From positions 744,001 through 808,000 of the forward strand of contig JAYQTB010000004.1 in assembly GCA_038147195.1 (NCBI GenBank): a DNA stretch of 64,000 bases. The letters run 5' to 3'. The stretch's first letter is position 1; each line of letters starts with the position of its first letter. The DNA comes from Eutrophocola salsuginis. Its GTDB lineage: Bacteria > Pseudomonadota > Gammaproteobacteria > Pseudomonadales > Pseudohongiellaceae. Position numbers and translations under genes: made by a program. Under the pieces are notes generated by a model that was not told the origin of the DNA, did not search any database, and was given only the letters and a program-made list of their open reading frames with translations. Shown here piece by piece: positions 1-9,751 of the stretch.

Positions 1-2
1 GT

Positions 3-257
3 GGCCAACACTACCATCACACCAAAACAGAGAAGTTTCTGGTTGTCCAGGGGACTGCACGATTCAGGTATCGGCATTTGCTGAATGACAAATACCATGA
101 GCTTGAAATTTCTGCCAGCAAACATTCAGTGGTGGAGTCGATACCTGGCTGGACACATGATGTCACTAATATCGGGAATGAATTACTTGTCGTCCTGCTC
201 TGGTCAAGTGAAGTATTCGACAAGAATCGACCGGACACAATTCCAGGGGAGATTTGA
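3..257 (+). CDS. CapF/WbjC C-terminal cupin domain (5' end outside window)
   Basis: Open from the window edge in the third frame, about 84 residues ending at TGA 255-257. It reads as the C-terminal cupin of the bifunctional reductase/epimerase of UDP-N-acetyl-L-fucosamine synthesis: HYHHTK metal-ligand-type histidines at the start, then KFLVVQGTARFRYRH, a PGWTHDVTNIG segment and the family's FDKNRPDT ending. In this family an N-terminal short-chain reductase domain precedes the cupin; it would lie outside the window. The next gene, wbjD, encodes the following pathway step and begins 5 bp after this stop, which supports the assignment. No start is visible because the fragment is cut by the window edge. 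The family was recognised from memory of motifs, not from a search. Confidence 0.85.
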   Translation, partial: GQHYHHTKTEKFLVVQGTARFRYRHLLNDKYHELEISASKHSVVESIPGWTHDVTNIGNELLVVLLWSSEVFDKNRPDTIPGEI

Positions 258-262
258 TCGAT

Positions 263-1393
263 ATGGCAAAACTCAAGGTAATGACTTCTTTCGGGACGCG
301 ACCGGAAATCATTCGCTTGTCCAGGGTGCTGGCCAGGCTTGATGAGTATTGCAACCATGTCATGGTGCATACAGGACAGAACTATGATTATGAGCTCAAT
401 CAGATTTTTTTTGATGACCTGGATCTCAGGAAACCTGATCATTTTCTCGAGGCTGCTGGTGAATCTGCTCTTGAAACGATAGGAAATTGTATTATCAGGG
501 CAGACAAGGTTCTGGATGAAGAGTCTCCTGACGCTCTCCTGGTATTGGGTGATACCAACAGCGCACTCGTGGCGCTGGCTGCCAAGCGCAAAAAGATACC
601 GGTTTTCCACATGGAGGCAGGCAATCGTTGTTTCGATCAACGGGTACCCGAAGAAATTAATCGCAAGATTGTAGACCACCTGGCGGACATCAATCTCACT
701 TACAGTACCATTGCCCGGGATTACCTCATACGTGAAGGCATTCCGGCAGACCAGGTCATTAAAACCGGCAGCCCAATGGCTGAAGTGCTGACGTACTACA
801 GGCCCCGGATCGAGAAATCAGGAGTGCTGAAGGATCTGTCTCTTGGAAATGGACGTTACTTCCTCGTCAGCTGCCATCGTGAAGAAAATATTGATGCCGA
901 AGTCAACTTTGCCGCTTTCGCCAATGTGCTGAATCACCTTGTCGAGGAATACGATATGCCGGTTATCGTGTCCACACATCCAAGGACACGTAAAAAAATC
1001 GAGTCTAGCGGGCTACAATTCTCAAAAAATATTCAATTTCTCAAACCGCTGGGTTTCACCGACTACGTGCACCTCCAGATGCATGCCAGGGCTGTGCTTT
1101 CGGACAGCGGCACCATCACTGAAGAATCCTCCATACTTAACTTTCCGGGACTGAATATCAGGGAGGCGCATGAGCGTCCGGAAGGCATGGAAGAGGGGGC
1201 CGTGATGATGACCGGCATGAACTGGACGCGCATCAGGCAGTCACTCGACATCCTTGCCGACCAGGGCAGGGGGGATGAACGTCAGTTGCAAGTAGTGCGC
1301 GATTACCAGGATACCAACGTTTCCGACAAGGTGCTGAGGATCATTCACAGTTATACCGATTATGTGAACCGGAAGGTTTGGCAGAAGCGCTGA
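263..1393 (+). CDS. wbjD: UDP-GlcNAc 2-epimerase family, WbjD/CapG type (UDP-L-FucNAc synthesis)
   Basis: 376 residues from ATG 263. An in-frame TTG at 254 overlaps the preceding stop and would add three residues; ATG is preferred, with GGGGAG about 11 bases upstream. The protein has the UDP-GlcNAc 2-epimerase fold signatures: TSFGTRPEI near the N-terminus, GDTNSA (Asp97), HMEAGNRCFDQRVPEE (Glu118, Glu130/131), SCHREENID (His205) and SDSGTITEE. The NRCFDQRVPEE form is typical of the branch that makes UDP-N-acetyl-L-fucosamine from the L-talo intermediate rather than UDP-ManNAc. It acts in the cytosol after CapF/WbjC, whose tail lies directly upstream. Likely one transcription unit with galE and the glycosyltransferase. 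Confidence 0.85.
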   Translation: MAKLKVMTSFGTRPEIIRLSRVLARLDEYCNHVMVHTGQNYDYELNQIFFDDLDLRKPDHFLEAAGESALETIGNCIIRADKVLDEESPDALLVLGDTNSALVALAAKRKKIPVFHMEAGNRCFDQRVPEEINRKIVDHLADINLTYSTIARDYLIREGIPADQVIKTGSPMAEVLTYYRPRIEKSGVLKDLSLGNGRYFLVSCHREENIDAEVNFAAFANVLNHLVEEYDMPVIVSTHPRTRKKIESSGLQFSKNIQFLKPLGFTDYVHLQMHARAVLSDSGTITEESSILNFPGLNIREAHERPEGMEEGAVMMTGMNWTRIRQSLDILADQGRGDERQLQVVRDYQDTNVSDKVLRIIHSYTDYVNRKVWQKR

Positions 1394-1428
1394 CATACAC
1401 GCGCAAGTTTTCCCTTTAAATCCGATAT

Positions 1429-2433
1429 ATGTCCAAAATACTTCTTACCGGGGGTGCCGGTTATATTGGCACTCATATAGCCGTATGTGCCCAAGCGGCG
1501 GGGCACGAATGCATACTTCTGGACAACTTCTCCAACAGTGACCGTGGCGCCCTCGTTAATCTGGGGAAAATCATCGGCTCAGATCCCGTCTGTATCACAG
1601 GGGATGTGCGCGATTCCGGGTTGGTTGAGGAGGTAATCACGAAACATGACATTAATGCCGTGATTCACCTGGCCGGCCTGAAGAGCGTAGAGGAGTCCGT
1701 CAGCAACCCGGAGCTGTACTTCGACAATAACGTGGAAGGCAGCCGCAGCCTACTGGACGGCATGGAGAAAGCAGGAATCTTCAGACTGGTATTCAGCAGT
1801 AGTGCAACCGTTTATGGAGAGCCTGAGTACCTTCCACTGGATGAAGAGCACCCGATCCGTTCCGTCAATCCTTATGCGGACAGCAAGATACAGGTGGAAA
1901 AACTGCTCGCCAAAAAATGTGAAACGGACGAGCGGTGGCAAGTAGCCTGTCTTCGTTACTTCAACCCCGTGGGTTCACATCCGTCCGGACTGCTCGGCGA
2001 CAACCCCAAAGCCTTGCGGGCCAACCTTATGCCCATGATTGCCAGGGTACTGACCAGAAAACGGGAGTTTCTGGAAATATACGGGAATGATTACGATACA
2101 CCCGACGGTACCTGCCTACGGGACTATATCCACATAATGGATCTTGCAGAAGGTCACATCAATACACTCAATTACCTTGAAGAAAACAGTGGCTGTACTG
2201 CTATTAACCTCGCTACCGGGCATGGTGTGAGCGTGCTCGATCTGGTCAGGACATTCGAACAGGTGATAGATGGTGAAATACCGTTGCGCATGGCCCCGAG
2301 AAGACCGGGAGACGTTCCGGCATGTTATGCCAACTGCGATAAAGCGAAGGCAATCATGAATTGGGAAGCAACCCGTAACCTTGCCACCATGTGTGAAAGC
2401 ACGTGGGAGTGGTGCAAGCGCATCGAAGCCTGA
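1429..2433 (+). CDS. galE: UDP-glucose/UDP-GlcNAc 4-epimerase
   Basis: 334 residues, usual GalE length. It is an extended short-chain dehydrogenase: NAD-binding GGAGYIG at residues 8-14, GDVRD at 59-62, catalytic Ser in FSSSATVYG (123-125) and Tyr149-x3-Lys153 in PYADSK. It interconverts C4 epimers of UDP-hexoses in the cytosol. Its place inside an L-FucNAc polysaccharide cluster suggests it feeds UDP-Gal or UDP-GalNAc into the same repeat unit; that is inference, since substrate choice cannot be read here. It starts 36 bases after wbjD, and the following glycosyltransferase starts one base after its stop, so the genes are tightly coupled. Confidence 0.9.
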   Translation: MSKILLTGGAGYIGTHIAVCAQAAGHECILLDNFSNSDRGALVNLGKIIGSDPVCITGDVRDSGLVEEVITKHDINAVIHLAGLKSVEESVSNPELYFDNNVEGSRSLLDGMEKAGIFRLVFSSSATVYGEPEYLPLDEEHPIRSVNPYADSKIQVEKLLAKKCETDERWQVACLRYFNPVGSHPSGLLGDNPKALRANLMPMIARVLTRKREFLEIYGNDYDTPDGTCLRDYIHIMDLAEGHINTLNYLEENSGCTAINLATGHGVSVLDLVRTFEQVIDGEIPLRMAPRRPGDVPACYANCDKAKAIMNWEATRNLATMCESTWEWCKRIEA

Positions 2434-2434
2434 C

Positions 2435-3631
2435 ATGCATATCGCCCTGGTCGCTGACGCGTACCCCCCCATGAAAACATCCGGCGCGGTCCAGATCAGG
2501 GACCTCGTCGCCGAAATCCTTAATCAGGGCCACCAGGTGACCGTTTTGTTGCCGGATGCCTCGCTCGCCAAACCCTGGTCCCTGCAGCAGGATGGCAAAC
2601 TCGGAATCCTGCGGCTTCGCGCCATGGAAACCAAGGATGTCAGCTATTCCCGCCGCGCCCTGGCCGAGCACCTGCTGTCTTCTTTCATGGTCCGCAACCT
2701 GCGCAAATCCCCCCTGAGCGACAGGAAATACGATGGTGTCGTCTGGTATTCCCCATCCATCTTCTTCGGGGGGCTGGTGGAAAAACTGAAGCAGGCCTCA
2801 GGCTGCCGGTCCTATCTCATCCTGCGCGATATTTTCCCCGAATGGGCGGTCGACATGGGCCTGATAGGCCGCGGCATGATTTATCGCTATTTCAAGGGCA
2901 AGGAAAAATTCCAGTACCGCCAGGCTGATGTCATCGGCGTGCAGACATTGTCCAACTTGGGCTACTTCCAGCATGAACATGCTGACCTGCCGGGCAGGGT
3001 AGAGGTGCTGAGCAACTGGCTGGCGCCACAGATGGCGGAAAACTGTAGTATCGACATTGCCCTTACGCCTCTGGCAGGACGCCGGATCTTCGTCTACACG
3101 GGCAATATCGGCATAGCGCAGGGCATGGATATTCTCATCCGCCTGGCCGAATCGTATCGACAGGATGCGACCGTCGGTTTCCTGGTCGTGGGCAGGGGAA
3201 CTGCAGTTGCCCGGTTGCGCAAACAAGTCGCCGATCTGGGCCTCGACAACATCCTGTTCCGGGACGAAATTGCACCAGAAGAAATCGCGCCGCTGTTACA
3301 CCAGTGCCATGTCGGCCTGATTGCTCTCGATCCCCGCCATCGCAATGACAACATCCCCGGCAAGTTCCTTGCCTACATGCAGGCCGGTTTGCCGGTGCTG
3401 GCGACGATCAACCCGGGCAACGACCTGGAGAAGATGATTGTCGAACACAAGGTGGGAGAGGTGATCTCTGACAATTCGGTCGAGACCCTCAGGCAAAAGG
3501 CCGACCGCCTGCTGGGTATGACTCTGCCCGATGCTGCGCTCAGCCAGCGTTGCAAGGAACTGGCACTCAGTACCTTCTCACCGTCTGCCGCGGTCTCGCA
3601 GATAACAGACGCTCTCCGCGCTTCCTCCTGA
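2435..3631 (+). CDS. Glycosyltransferase family 4, WbuB/WbjE-like (putative L-FucNAc transferase)
   Basis: 398 residues from ATG 2435, one base after the galE stop. An upstream in-frame extension exists but runs inside galE and is rejected. The N-terminus HIALVADAYPPMKTSGAVQI is the GT-B acceptor-side opening of WbuB/WbjE-like enzymes. The C-terminal half has the family-4 donor-binding layout: FVYTGNIGIAQGMD, then a GKFLAYMQAGLPVLAT segment. Homologues add L-FucNAc or a related sugar to a lipid-linked intermediate on the cytoplasmic face of the inner membrane. Gene order (CapF/WbjC, WbjD, this gene, WecA-like) matches my memory of the Pseudomonas serogroup O11 locus. Sugar specificity is inferred. 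Confidence 0.75.
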   Translation: MHIALVADAYPPMKTSGAVQIRDLVAEILNQGHQVTVLLPDASLAKPWSLQQDGKLGILRLRAMETKDVSYSRRALAEHLLSSFMVRNLRKSPLSDRKYDGVVWYSPSIFFGGLVEKLKQASGCRSYLILRDIFPEWAVDMGLIGRGMIYRYFKGKEKFQYRQADVIGVQTLSNLGYFQHEHADLPGRVEVLSNWLAPQMAENCSIDIALTPLAGRRIFVYTGNIGIAQGMDILIRLAESYRQDATVGFLVVGRGTAVARLRKQVADLGLDNILFRDEIAPEEIAPLLHQCHVGLIALDPRHRNDNIPGKFLAYMQAGLPVLATINPGNDLEKMIVEHKVGEVISDNSVETLRQKADRLLGMTLPDAALSQRCKELALSTFSPSAAVSQITDALRASS

Positions 3632-3646
3632 AGCGCAATTCCTTCT

Positions 3647-4690
3647 CTATTTAATCCCTTTCCTTCCCGCTAACCTGATGCCCGCACTGTAAAGGGCAAA
3701 CAGGGCCAGGAAGACATACAGGGACACCATTTCCAGTGCCGGAACGGCAAAGACCACCAGGCCGACCAGTCCCAGCACTATTCCTGCGAGATACATCACC
3801 AGCACGACTTTCGTACGTGACCAGCCGAGGCTGGCCAGCAGGTGGTGCAGGTGGTCGGTACCGGGTGCAAACGGCGATTTTCCGCTTAGCGGGCGGGCAA
3901 TGAACAGATACACGGTGTCCATCAGCGGGATGGCCAGGAACCACAGGGCCACGGTAGCAGGAAACACCTGTGCGCCGGTGGCGGTAGCTTGCGAGCTCTC
4001 GATCAGCAGCCACGCCATGATGAAACCCAGGGTGGTGCTGCCGGAGTCACCCAGGTAGATCAGTGCCGGCTTCTTCTGCCAGAAGCGGAAATTGAGCACC
4101 AGGAAAGCAGCAACGGAGGCCATTAGGAGCAAGGTGAATGCCAGCAACTCGGGATTGGCGCCGGTGATGCCCGCCGTAATGGCCAGGAAGGCCAGGCAGA
4201 TCATCAGCATGCCACCGGAAAGGCCGTCCATGCCGTCGATCATGTTCAGTGCGTTGATGACTCCCACGGTGGCAAAGACAGTCATGAGTAAAGACCAGTG
4301 TCCGAGAAACATTTCCCAGTCGCCCACCAGTTTGCCCAGGGTGATGAGCTGGTTGTTGCCGAAGTGCACCATCAGCCATGCCGCGAGGATCTGGATGCCC
4401 AGTCGTACCACGGCAGGCAGGGGGAAGTAATCATCCACCAGTCCTGTCAGTACAAGCAGCAAGGCGATTAACATGAGCAGGTGATAGCGGGCATACTGGT
4501 CGGGTAACAGCAGCACGGCAACAAGCAGTCCCAGTGTGATGCCGAGGCCACCGATCAGGGGAGTATGGCGTGTATGTGTTTTGCGGCCACCGGGTGCATC
4601 CATGAGACCCAGCTTGCGCGCGAGCGGACGCAGGAGAAGGATGGCGACCAGCGTGGCAAAAAAGATAATCAGCAGTATCAGGATATTCAT
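3647..4690 (-). CDS. Undecaprenyl-phosphate sugar-1-phosphate transferase (WecA/WbpL/WbjF type)
   Basis: 347 residues, very hydrophobic, with about ten predicted membrane segments: the MraY/WecA polyprenyl-phosphate sugar-1-P transferase family. Family motifs are present in order: Asp-Asp in GLVDDYF (86-87), NALNMIDGMDGLSGG (146-160), LGDSGST (213-219) and the histidine motif PGTDHLHHLL (277-284). It starts O-antigen or capsule assembly by moving a HexNAc-1-phosphate (GlcNAc, or FucNAc in WbpL-like members) to undecaprenyl phosphate at the inner membrane. It converges on the glycosyltransferase with a 15-base gap, so unlike the sugar genes it is read leftward. Which sugar it uses is not visible. 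Confidence 0.85.
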   Translation of the reverse strand: MNILILLIIFFATLVAILLLRPLARKLGLMDAPGGRKTHTRHTPLIGGLGITLGLLVAVLLLPDQYARYHLLMLIALLLVLTGLVDDYFPLPAVVRLGIQILAAWLMVHFGNNQLITLGKLVGDWEMFLGHWSLLMTVFATVGVINALNMIDGMDGLSGGMLMICLAFLAITAGITGANPELLAFTLLLMASVAAFLVLNFRFWQKKPALIYLGDSGSTTLGFIMAWLLIESSQATATGAQVFPATVALWFLAIPLMDTVYLFIARPLSGKSPFAPGTDHLHHLLASLGWSRTKVVLVMYLAGIVLGLVGLVVFAVPALEMVSLYVFLALFALYSAGIRLAGRKGIK

Positions 4691-4967
4691 CGATCCGGGC
4701 TGGACTGGTCGCGGGAATCGACCAAAAACAGCTTGTAATTCAGATTGTTATAAGCGCCAACAAAACAGGGCGCGCATTCTAACACCGAATGCCGGGCTGG
4801 CCTAAATATTCTTCCTGCCAAGCCTGGTTTGCAGTTCGACGAGTTGTGTAAAACGGGCGCAATACCGCGCCCTGTGTATAACTTATTGATGTGTTTGGCG
4901 GGTGAATCAGATAAACTTCTTGTAGATTTTTTGTTCTTCCTAAACGCTGTCAGGGTATTCGCAATCA
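4691..4967. other. Divergent intergenic region between the wecA-like gene and smc
   Basis: 277 bases holding the 5' ends of two divergent genes, so both promoters must lie here. I see a 6-bp perfect hairpin GGGCGC/GCGCCC at 4855-4860 and 4867-4872 with a 6-base loop, without a T-run. TATAAC at about 4877 is a possible -10 for smc, but I find no convincing -35. No coding ORF or RNA gene recognised. Confidence 0.4.
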
Positions 4968-7900
4968 ATGCGACTAAAAAGCATTAAACTCGCAGGATTC
5001 AAGTCGTTCGTAGACCCGACCACAGTCAACCTCCCCAGTAATCTCTGCGCCGTCGTCGGCCCCAATGGCTGCGGCAAATCCAACATCATTGATGCCGTGC
5101 GCTGGGTCATGGGCGAGAGCTCGGCCAGCAAGCTGCGTGGCGAAAATCTCACCGACGTCATCTTCAACGGCTCCACCAACCGCAAACCTGTGGGCCAGGC
5201 CTCCGTTGAACTCATCTTCGACAATTCCGACCACACCGTAAAGGGTGAATACGCCGCCTTCAACGAAATCTCGGCCAAGCGTATTGTCAACTCGGAAGCG
5301 CAATCCACCTACATGCTCAACGGCACCAAGTGCCGGCGTCGCGATATCCAGGATGTCTTTCTCGGCACCGGTCTCGGTCCGCGCAGCTACTCGATTATCG
5401 AGCAGGGCATGGTGTCCAACCTGATCGAATCCAAGCCGGAAGAACTGCGTGTCTTCATCGAGGAAGCCGCTGGTATTTCGAAGTACAAGGAACGCCGCCG
5501 GGAAACGGAAAACCGTATCAAGCGCACCCGCGAAAACCTCGAGCGCCTCACTGACATTCGTGAAGAACTCGAGCGCCAGTTGCAGCACCTGCAACGGCAG
5601 GCCCGCGCTGCCGAGCGCTACAAGGATTACAAGCAGCAGGAACGAGATACCACGGCCAACCTGCAGGCCCTGCGCTGGCAGCGACTGAACGAAACAGTCA
5701 GCAATGCCCAGCAAAAGATCGCCGAGCTGGGTGTGAAACTCGAAGCCAGCGTCGCCAAGACCCGCTCACTGGAAGCGGACATGGAGAAAATGCGCGAAGA
5801 GGGCATCGAGGCCAATGATGCTTACCAGGAAATCCAGAGCACCTACTATTCCCTGGGCAGCGAGATCACCCGTATCGAGCAGAACATCGAGTACCAGGGC
5901 CAGCGCAAGCAACAGCTGGAACTGGACCTGGGCGAAATTAAGGAGTCCCTGGAACACTTCCAGAAGGAACTGGCCCTGGACCTGGACAAGATCGCTACCC
6001 TGAAAAGCCAAGTCGATGAAGTGGAACCGCAGTTGCAGGCCGCCACCTCGTGCGAGCAGGCATCCATCGCCGCCCTGACCAGGGCCGAAGAAAAGATGGC
6101 CAACTGGCAGCTCGAATGGGACCGCTTCAACGAAGATGCCTCCGAAACGTCCCAGAAAGCGGAAGTGGAACAGGAGCGCATCAACCACCTGGAGAATATC
6201 GTCGACCGGGGCAAGCAGCGCCGCAATTCGCTGCGCCATGAGCTGGAAAACCTGGAAACGCCGGATGACACCGACCTGCAGGACCTGGAAGAGCGCCTGC
6301 GTGACATGATGTCACGCCAGGAAGCCCAGGAAGCCAGCCGCCAGGCACTCAATGAAAAGATCGACCGTGCCAGGCAGTCCATCCGCAACAGCAACAATGA
6401 ATTGAATGACAAGCGCAGCAGGCTGCAGTCCATGCTGGGCCAGAAATCCTCGCTGGAGGCCCTGCAGAAGGCCGCCCTGGGTCGTAATGACAAGAGTGCG
6501 ATCAGCTGGCTCGAGCGCAACAACCTGGCCGGTAGGCCCAGGTTGGGCGACAACCTCCAGGTCGAGGAGAAGTGGCAGGCCGCCATGGAAATGGTCCTGG
6601 GTGAAAGCCTGCAGGCCGTTTGCATTGACAGCTTCGATGCCGTCAGTGCCGTGCTGGGTGGGTTTGCAGGCGGCAACCTGCAACTCATAGACACGTCCTG
6701 GCAAGGCACAAGCACCGACGCCAGTGGCCGCCTGCAAGCCACTCCCTTACAGGAAAAGATTCGCTCCTCCCAGAATCTCAGTGCTCTATTGTCCGGCATC
6801 TACTGCGTCGAATCGTTGGCAGATGCCATGGCCCAGCGGGGCAACCTGGTTGCCGGGGAATCCCTGGTCACGCCTGAAGGCATCTGGCTGGGCCCTTCCT
6901 GGCTGCGTGTAGCCAGGGGCTTCGACGAGAAAGCCGGCGTGATCCAGCGCCAGCAGGAGCTGGAAGCCCTGGAAGGCAGCATTGCCGATGCCGAGGCACA
7001 AATCGCCCAGACCGCGGAAAAACTGAAGAACGAAGAAGCCCTGCTGCAGACGCTCGAGGCTGACCGGGATGGCCTGCTGAAAGAACTGACCGTGGTCAAC
7101 CGTGATCTCACCGAGCTGAGCGCCGATAAATCTGCCCGGTTGACCAAGATCGAACAGGCCGAAAAACGCCGCGAGCGCCTGACCGTCGAAATCGAGGAGC
7201 TGGGAAAGCAGCTCGAGACCGAGAAAGAAAATATCCGCAAATCTCGTGAAAACCTGGAATTCATCCTCGACAAGATGGAGCAGCATACCGTGCGCCGCGA
7301 AGTGCTGATCGAGAGTCGTGACGAATACCGCACCGCCCTGGACACGGCGCGTGACCAGGCGGTCAAGGACAAGGACGAAGCACACCGGCTGGCATTGCAG
7401 CACCAGACACTGACCGCAAAGCGTGAATCCCTGCAGCACAACATGGATCGCCTCTCGACCCAGGTGGAATCCTACAAGAACCGCGAACAGCAGCTGTCGG
7501 AATACCTGCAGCAGGCCGATGTGCCCATCCCGGCCCTGAAGCAAGAGCTGGAGCAGAAACTGGAAAAACGCCTAGGCCTGGAAAGCGGTCTCGGTGAAGC
7601 CAAGGCACGCGTGGATGATATCGACCACCAGAAGCGGGAACTGGAAACCGCCCGTAATGCCTCCCAGGAAGCATCGCAGGCCATTCGTGACGAACTCAGC
7701 AACAAGCGTCTCAGTATCGAAGGCGATACCGTGAAGCGCGCGGCCCTCGAGCAACAGTTGTCCGACAGCGGTTATGACAGGGAGCAGGTGCTCAAGCGCA
7801 TCGCCGATCAGAAAGGTGAACAGGAAAGTGGCCAGGAAAACGAGATTACGGAAAAGACCTGCGAGGAAGAACTGGAGAAGCTTGGTAACCGTATCAACCG

Positions 7901-8516
7901 GTTAGGTCCGATCAACCTGGCGGCCATCGATGAATACGACACCCAGTCAGAACGCAAGGTATACCTGGATGAACAGAACGAGGACCTGGAGCGGGCGCTG
8001 AAAACCCTGCAGAACGCCATCCGCAAGATCGACAAGGAAACACGTACCCGGTTCAAGGAAACCTTCGACAAGATCAACAACGGCCTGCAGGAACTCTTTC
8101 CCAAGGTATTCGGCGGTGGCCATGCCTATCTGAACATGGTGGGGGAGGACCTGCTCGATACCGGCGTCGAGATCATGGCGCGGCCACCGGGCAAGAAGAA
8201 CAGCACGATTCACCTGTTGTCCGGTGGCGAAAAGGCCATGACGGCAATCTCCCTGGTGTTCTCCATATTCCGGCTCAACCCGTCACCGTTCTGTATGCTC
8301 GATGAGGTCGATGCACCGCTGGACGATGCCAACGTCGGCCGTTACATTGATATGGTCAAGGAAATGTCTTCCATGGTGCAGTTCATTTTCATCACGCACA
8401 ACCGTATCACTATGGAGCATGCGCACCAGTTGATGGGGGTCACCATGCATGAGCCCGGCGTTTCCAGGCTGGTGGCTGTTGATATTGATGAAGCGGCGGA
8501 AATGGTGACCGTATAA
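4968..8516 (+). CDS. smc: Chromosome segregation protein SMC
   Basis: 1182 residues, normal for bacterial SMC. The N-terminal ATPase half has Walker A GPNGCGKSN (31-39). Two long coiled-coil arms (about 165-500 and 680-1020), rich in Glu/Lys/Gln heptads, flank a hinge at roughly 515-680. The C-terminal half has the ABC signature LSGGEK (about 1084-1089) and Walker B with D-loop CMLDEVDAPLDD (about 1108). SMC dimers compact and segregate the chromosome. The smc-zipA-ligA order is conserved in pseudomonad-like gammaproteobacteria, which use SMC-ScpAB rather than MukBEF. Starts at ATG 4968 after a divergent promoter region. Confidence 0.97.
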   Translation: MRLKSIKLAGFKSFVDPTTVNLPSNLCAVVGPNGCGKSNIIDAVRWVMGESSASKLRGENLTDVIFNGSTNRKPVGQASVELIFDNSDHTVKGEYAAFNEISAKRIVNSEAQSTYMLNGTKCRRRDIQDVFLGTGLGPRSYSIIEQGMVSNLIESKPEELRVFIEEAAGISKYKERRRETENRIKRTRENLERLTDIREELERQLQHLQRQARAAERYKDYKQQERDTTANLQALRWQRLNETVSNAQQKIAELGVKLEASVAKTRSLEADMEKMREEGIEANDAYQEIQSTYYSLGSEITRIEQNIEYQGQRKQQLELDLGEIKESLEHFQKELALDLDKIATLKSQVDEVEPQLQAATSCEQASIAALTRAEEKMANWQLEWDRFNEDASETSQKAEVEQERINHLENIVDRGKQRRNSLRHELENLETPDDTDLQDLEERLRDMMSRQEAQEASRQALNEKIDRARQSIRNSNNELNDKRSRLQSMLGQKSSLEALQKAALGRNDKSAISWLERNNLAGRPRLGDNLQVEEKWQAAMEMVLGESLQAVCIDSFDAVSAVLGGFAGGNLQLIDTSWQGTSTDASGRLQATPLQEKIRSSQNLSALLSGIYCVESLADAMAQRGNLVAGESLVTPEGIWLGPSWLRVARGFDEKAGVIQRQQELEALEGSIADAEAQIAQTAEKLKNEEALLQTLEADRDGLLKELTVVNRDLTELSADKSARLTKIEQAEKRRERLTVEIEELGKQLETEKENIRKSRENLEFILDKMEQHTVRREVLIESRDEYRTALDTARDQAVKDKDEAHRLALQHQTLTAKRESLQHNMDRLSTQVESYKNREQQLSEYLQQADVPIPALKQELEQKLEKRLGLESGLGEAKARVDDIDHQKRELETARNASQEASQAIRDELSNKRLSIEGDTVKRAALEQQLSDSGYDREQVLKRIADQKGEQESGQENEITEKTCEEELEKLGNRINRLGPINLAAIDEYDTQSERKVYLDEQNEDLERALKTLQNAIRKIDKETRTRFKETFDKINNGLQELFPKVFGGGHAYLNMVGEDLLDTGVEIMARPPGKKNSTIHLLSGGEKAMTAISLVFSIFRLNPSPFCMLDEVDAPLDDANVGRYIDMVKEMSSMVQFIFITHNRITMEHAHQLMGVTMHEPGVSRLVAVDIDEAAEMVTV

Positions 8517-8617
8517 TAACCGGTGCGGGGCATCACCCCTATCGTAAGAAGAATAACAACACAGCAACACGCAGTTAACCCGACCAGGTACGACGAAGAC
8601 GCGACTAGAGAAAAAGC

Positions 8618-9727
8618 ATGGGTATCAGAGACTGGTTAGCCATCATAGTCATCATCTTTATCGTGCTGATCCTGCTCGATGGCTTCAGGCGCAAATGGCA
8701 GGAACGCAAGACCCGCATTCGCGTCAAGCTCGACAAGAATATCCCCCCCGATGATGGCCAGGATGACAGCGAAATCCTGACCAAGTCTGAACTGCCCAAC
8801 GGCGGCGCCCGAATCAAAACCCGATCCGGCGGCGAAGTCCCCGTGCTGATGGATTCTGTGGATATCGACAGCGACGATATCGAGGAATACGCGGATTCAA
8901 ACGAAGACGACGACGCGGACAGCAAAGAAGACTGGGAAGATGACTGGGACGAAGATGAACCAGCCCAGGATGAGGCGGAAGACCTCCCTCCCTCGCAATC
9001 TGCAAGCCTGGACACCGTCGACGAGAACGAATTCGAACTGCCGGACCTGGATGATGACGACGAACCCTGGTCTGCCACCGATGACTTCGACGATGATGGC
9101 ATCGGTAAAACCAAGGTGGTCTCCAGGAAGCCGGAATCCCTCAAGAGCCGAGACAGCGGTGAGAGGATCGAGCCCACGTTCGGCAATGCCGACCTGACCT
9201 TTGGCCGGGATGACCAGGGAGAACTCGACCTGGAGCATAACGACCTTGTTGACCATGAGGATGAAGGAGAAGCCGAGGATGACGCCGGGCAGGGAGTTGC
9301 GGCACAGGTCATCATCATCAATGTCATGGCGAAACCGGGAGCCGAAATGGCAGGCAGCCGGATGCTGCCTGTACTGATGAAACACGGCATGCGGCTGGGC
9401 GACATGAGCATTTTCCATCGTCACGCCGACAACTCCGGCAAGGGCCCGGTGATGTTCAGCATGGCCAACATGCTCAAACCCGGCACCTTCTCCATGAGCG
9501 ACATGGATACTTTCACCACGCCGGGCGTGAGTTTTTTCATGCAGTTGCCCAACAAGCTTGGCAACATGCAATGTTTTGACCAGATGCTGAAGACTGCCCA
9601 GGCCGTCAAGGAAGAGCTTGATGCCGTGCTCAAGGACGAAAATCGCAGTGTCTTTACCCGCCAGACCATTGAACACAGCCGCCAGCGCATCCGGGATTTC
9701 GAGCTGGAGATGCTGGCCCGTAAATAA
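8618..9727 (+). CDS. zipA: Cell division protein ZipA
   Basis: 369 residues. One N-terminal membrane segment (about 7-22) with a positively charged cytoplasmic edge (RRKWQERKTR), then a very acidic linker (about 45-225, many Asp/Glu runs), then the globular FtsZ-binding ZipA domain (about 226-369), with the IIINVMAKPG opening strand and a TPGVSFFMQLP segment. ZipA tethers FtsZ to the inner membrane at the division site. The E. coli linker is proline/glutamine-rich, so the strongly acidic linker here is a lineage feature. It lies 101 bases after smc and 24 bases before ligA, a likely operon. Confidence 0.93.
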   Translation: MGIRDWLAIIVIIFIVLILLDGFRRKWQERKTRIRVKLDKNIPPDDGQDDSEILTKSELPNGGARIKTRSGGEVPVLMDSVDIDSDDIEEYADSNEDDDADSKEDWEDDWDEDEPAQDEAEDLPPSQSASLDTVDENEFELPDLDDDDEPWSATDDFDDDGIGKTKVVSRKPESLKSRDSGERIEPTFGNADLTFGRDDQGELDLEHNDLVDHEDEGEAEDDAGQGVAAQVIIINVMAKPGAEMAGSRMLPVLMKHGMRLGDMSIFHRHADNSGKGPVMFSMANMLKPGTFSMSDMDTFTTPGVSFFMQLPNKLGNMQCFDQMLKTAQAVKEELDAVLKDENRSVFTRQTIEHSRQRIRDFELEMLARK

Positions 9728-9751
9728 TCCCGGACCGGCAGGTAATTTCGA

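Noticed and set aside
17..679. 220-residue minus-strand ORF over wbjD
   Set aside because: It is antisense to clearly conserved genes and has no recognisable domain or start context.
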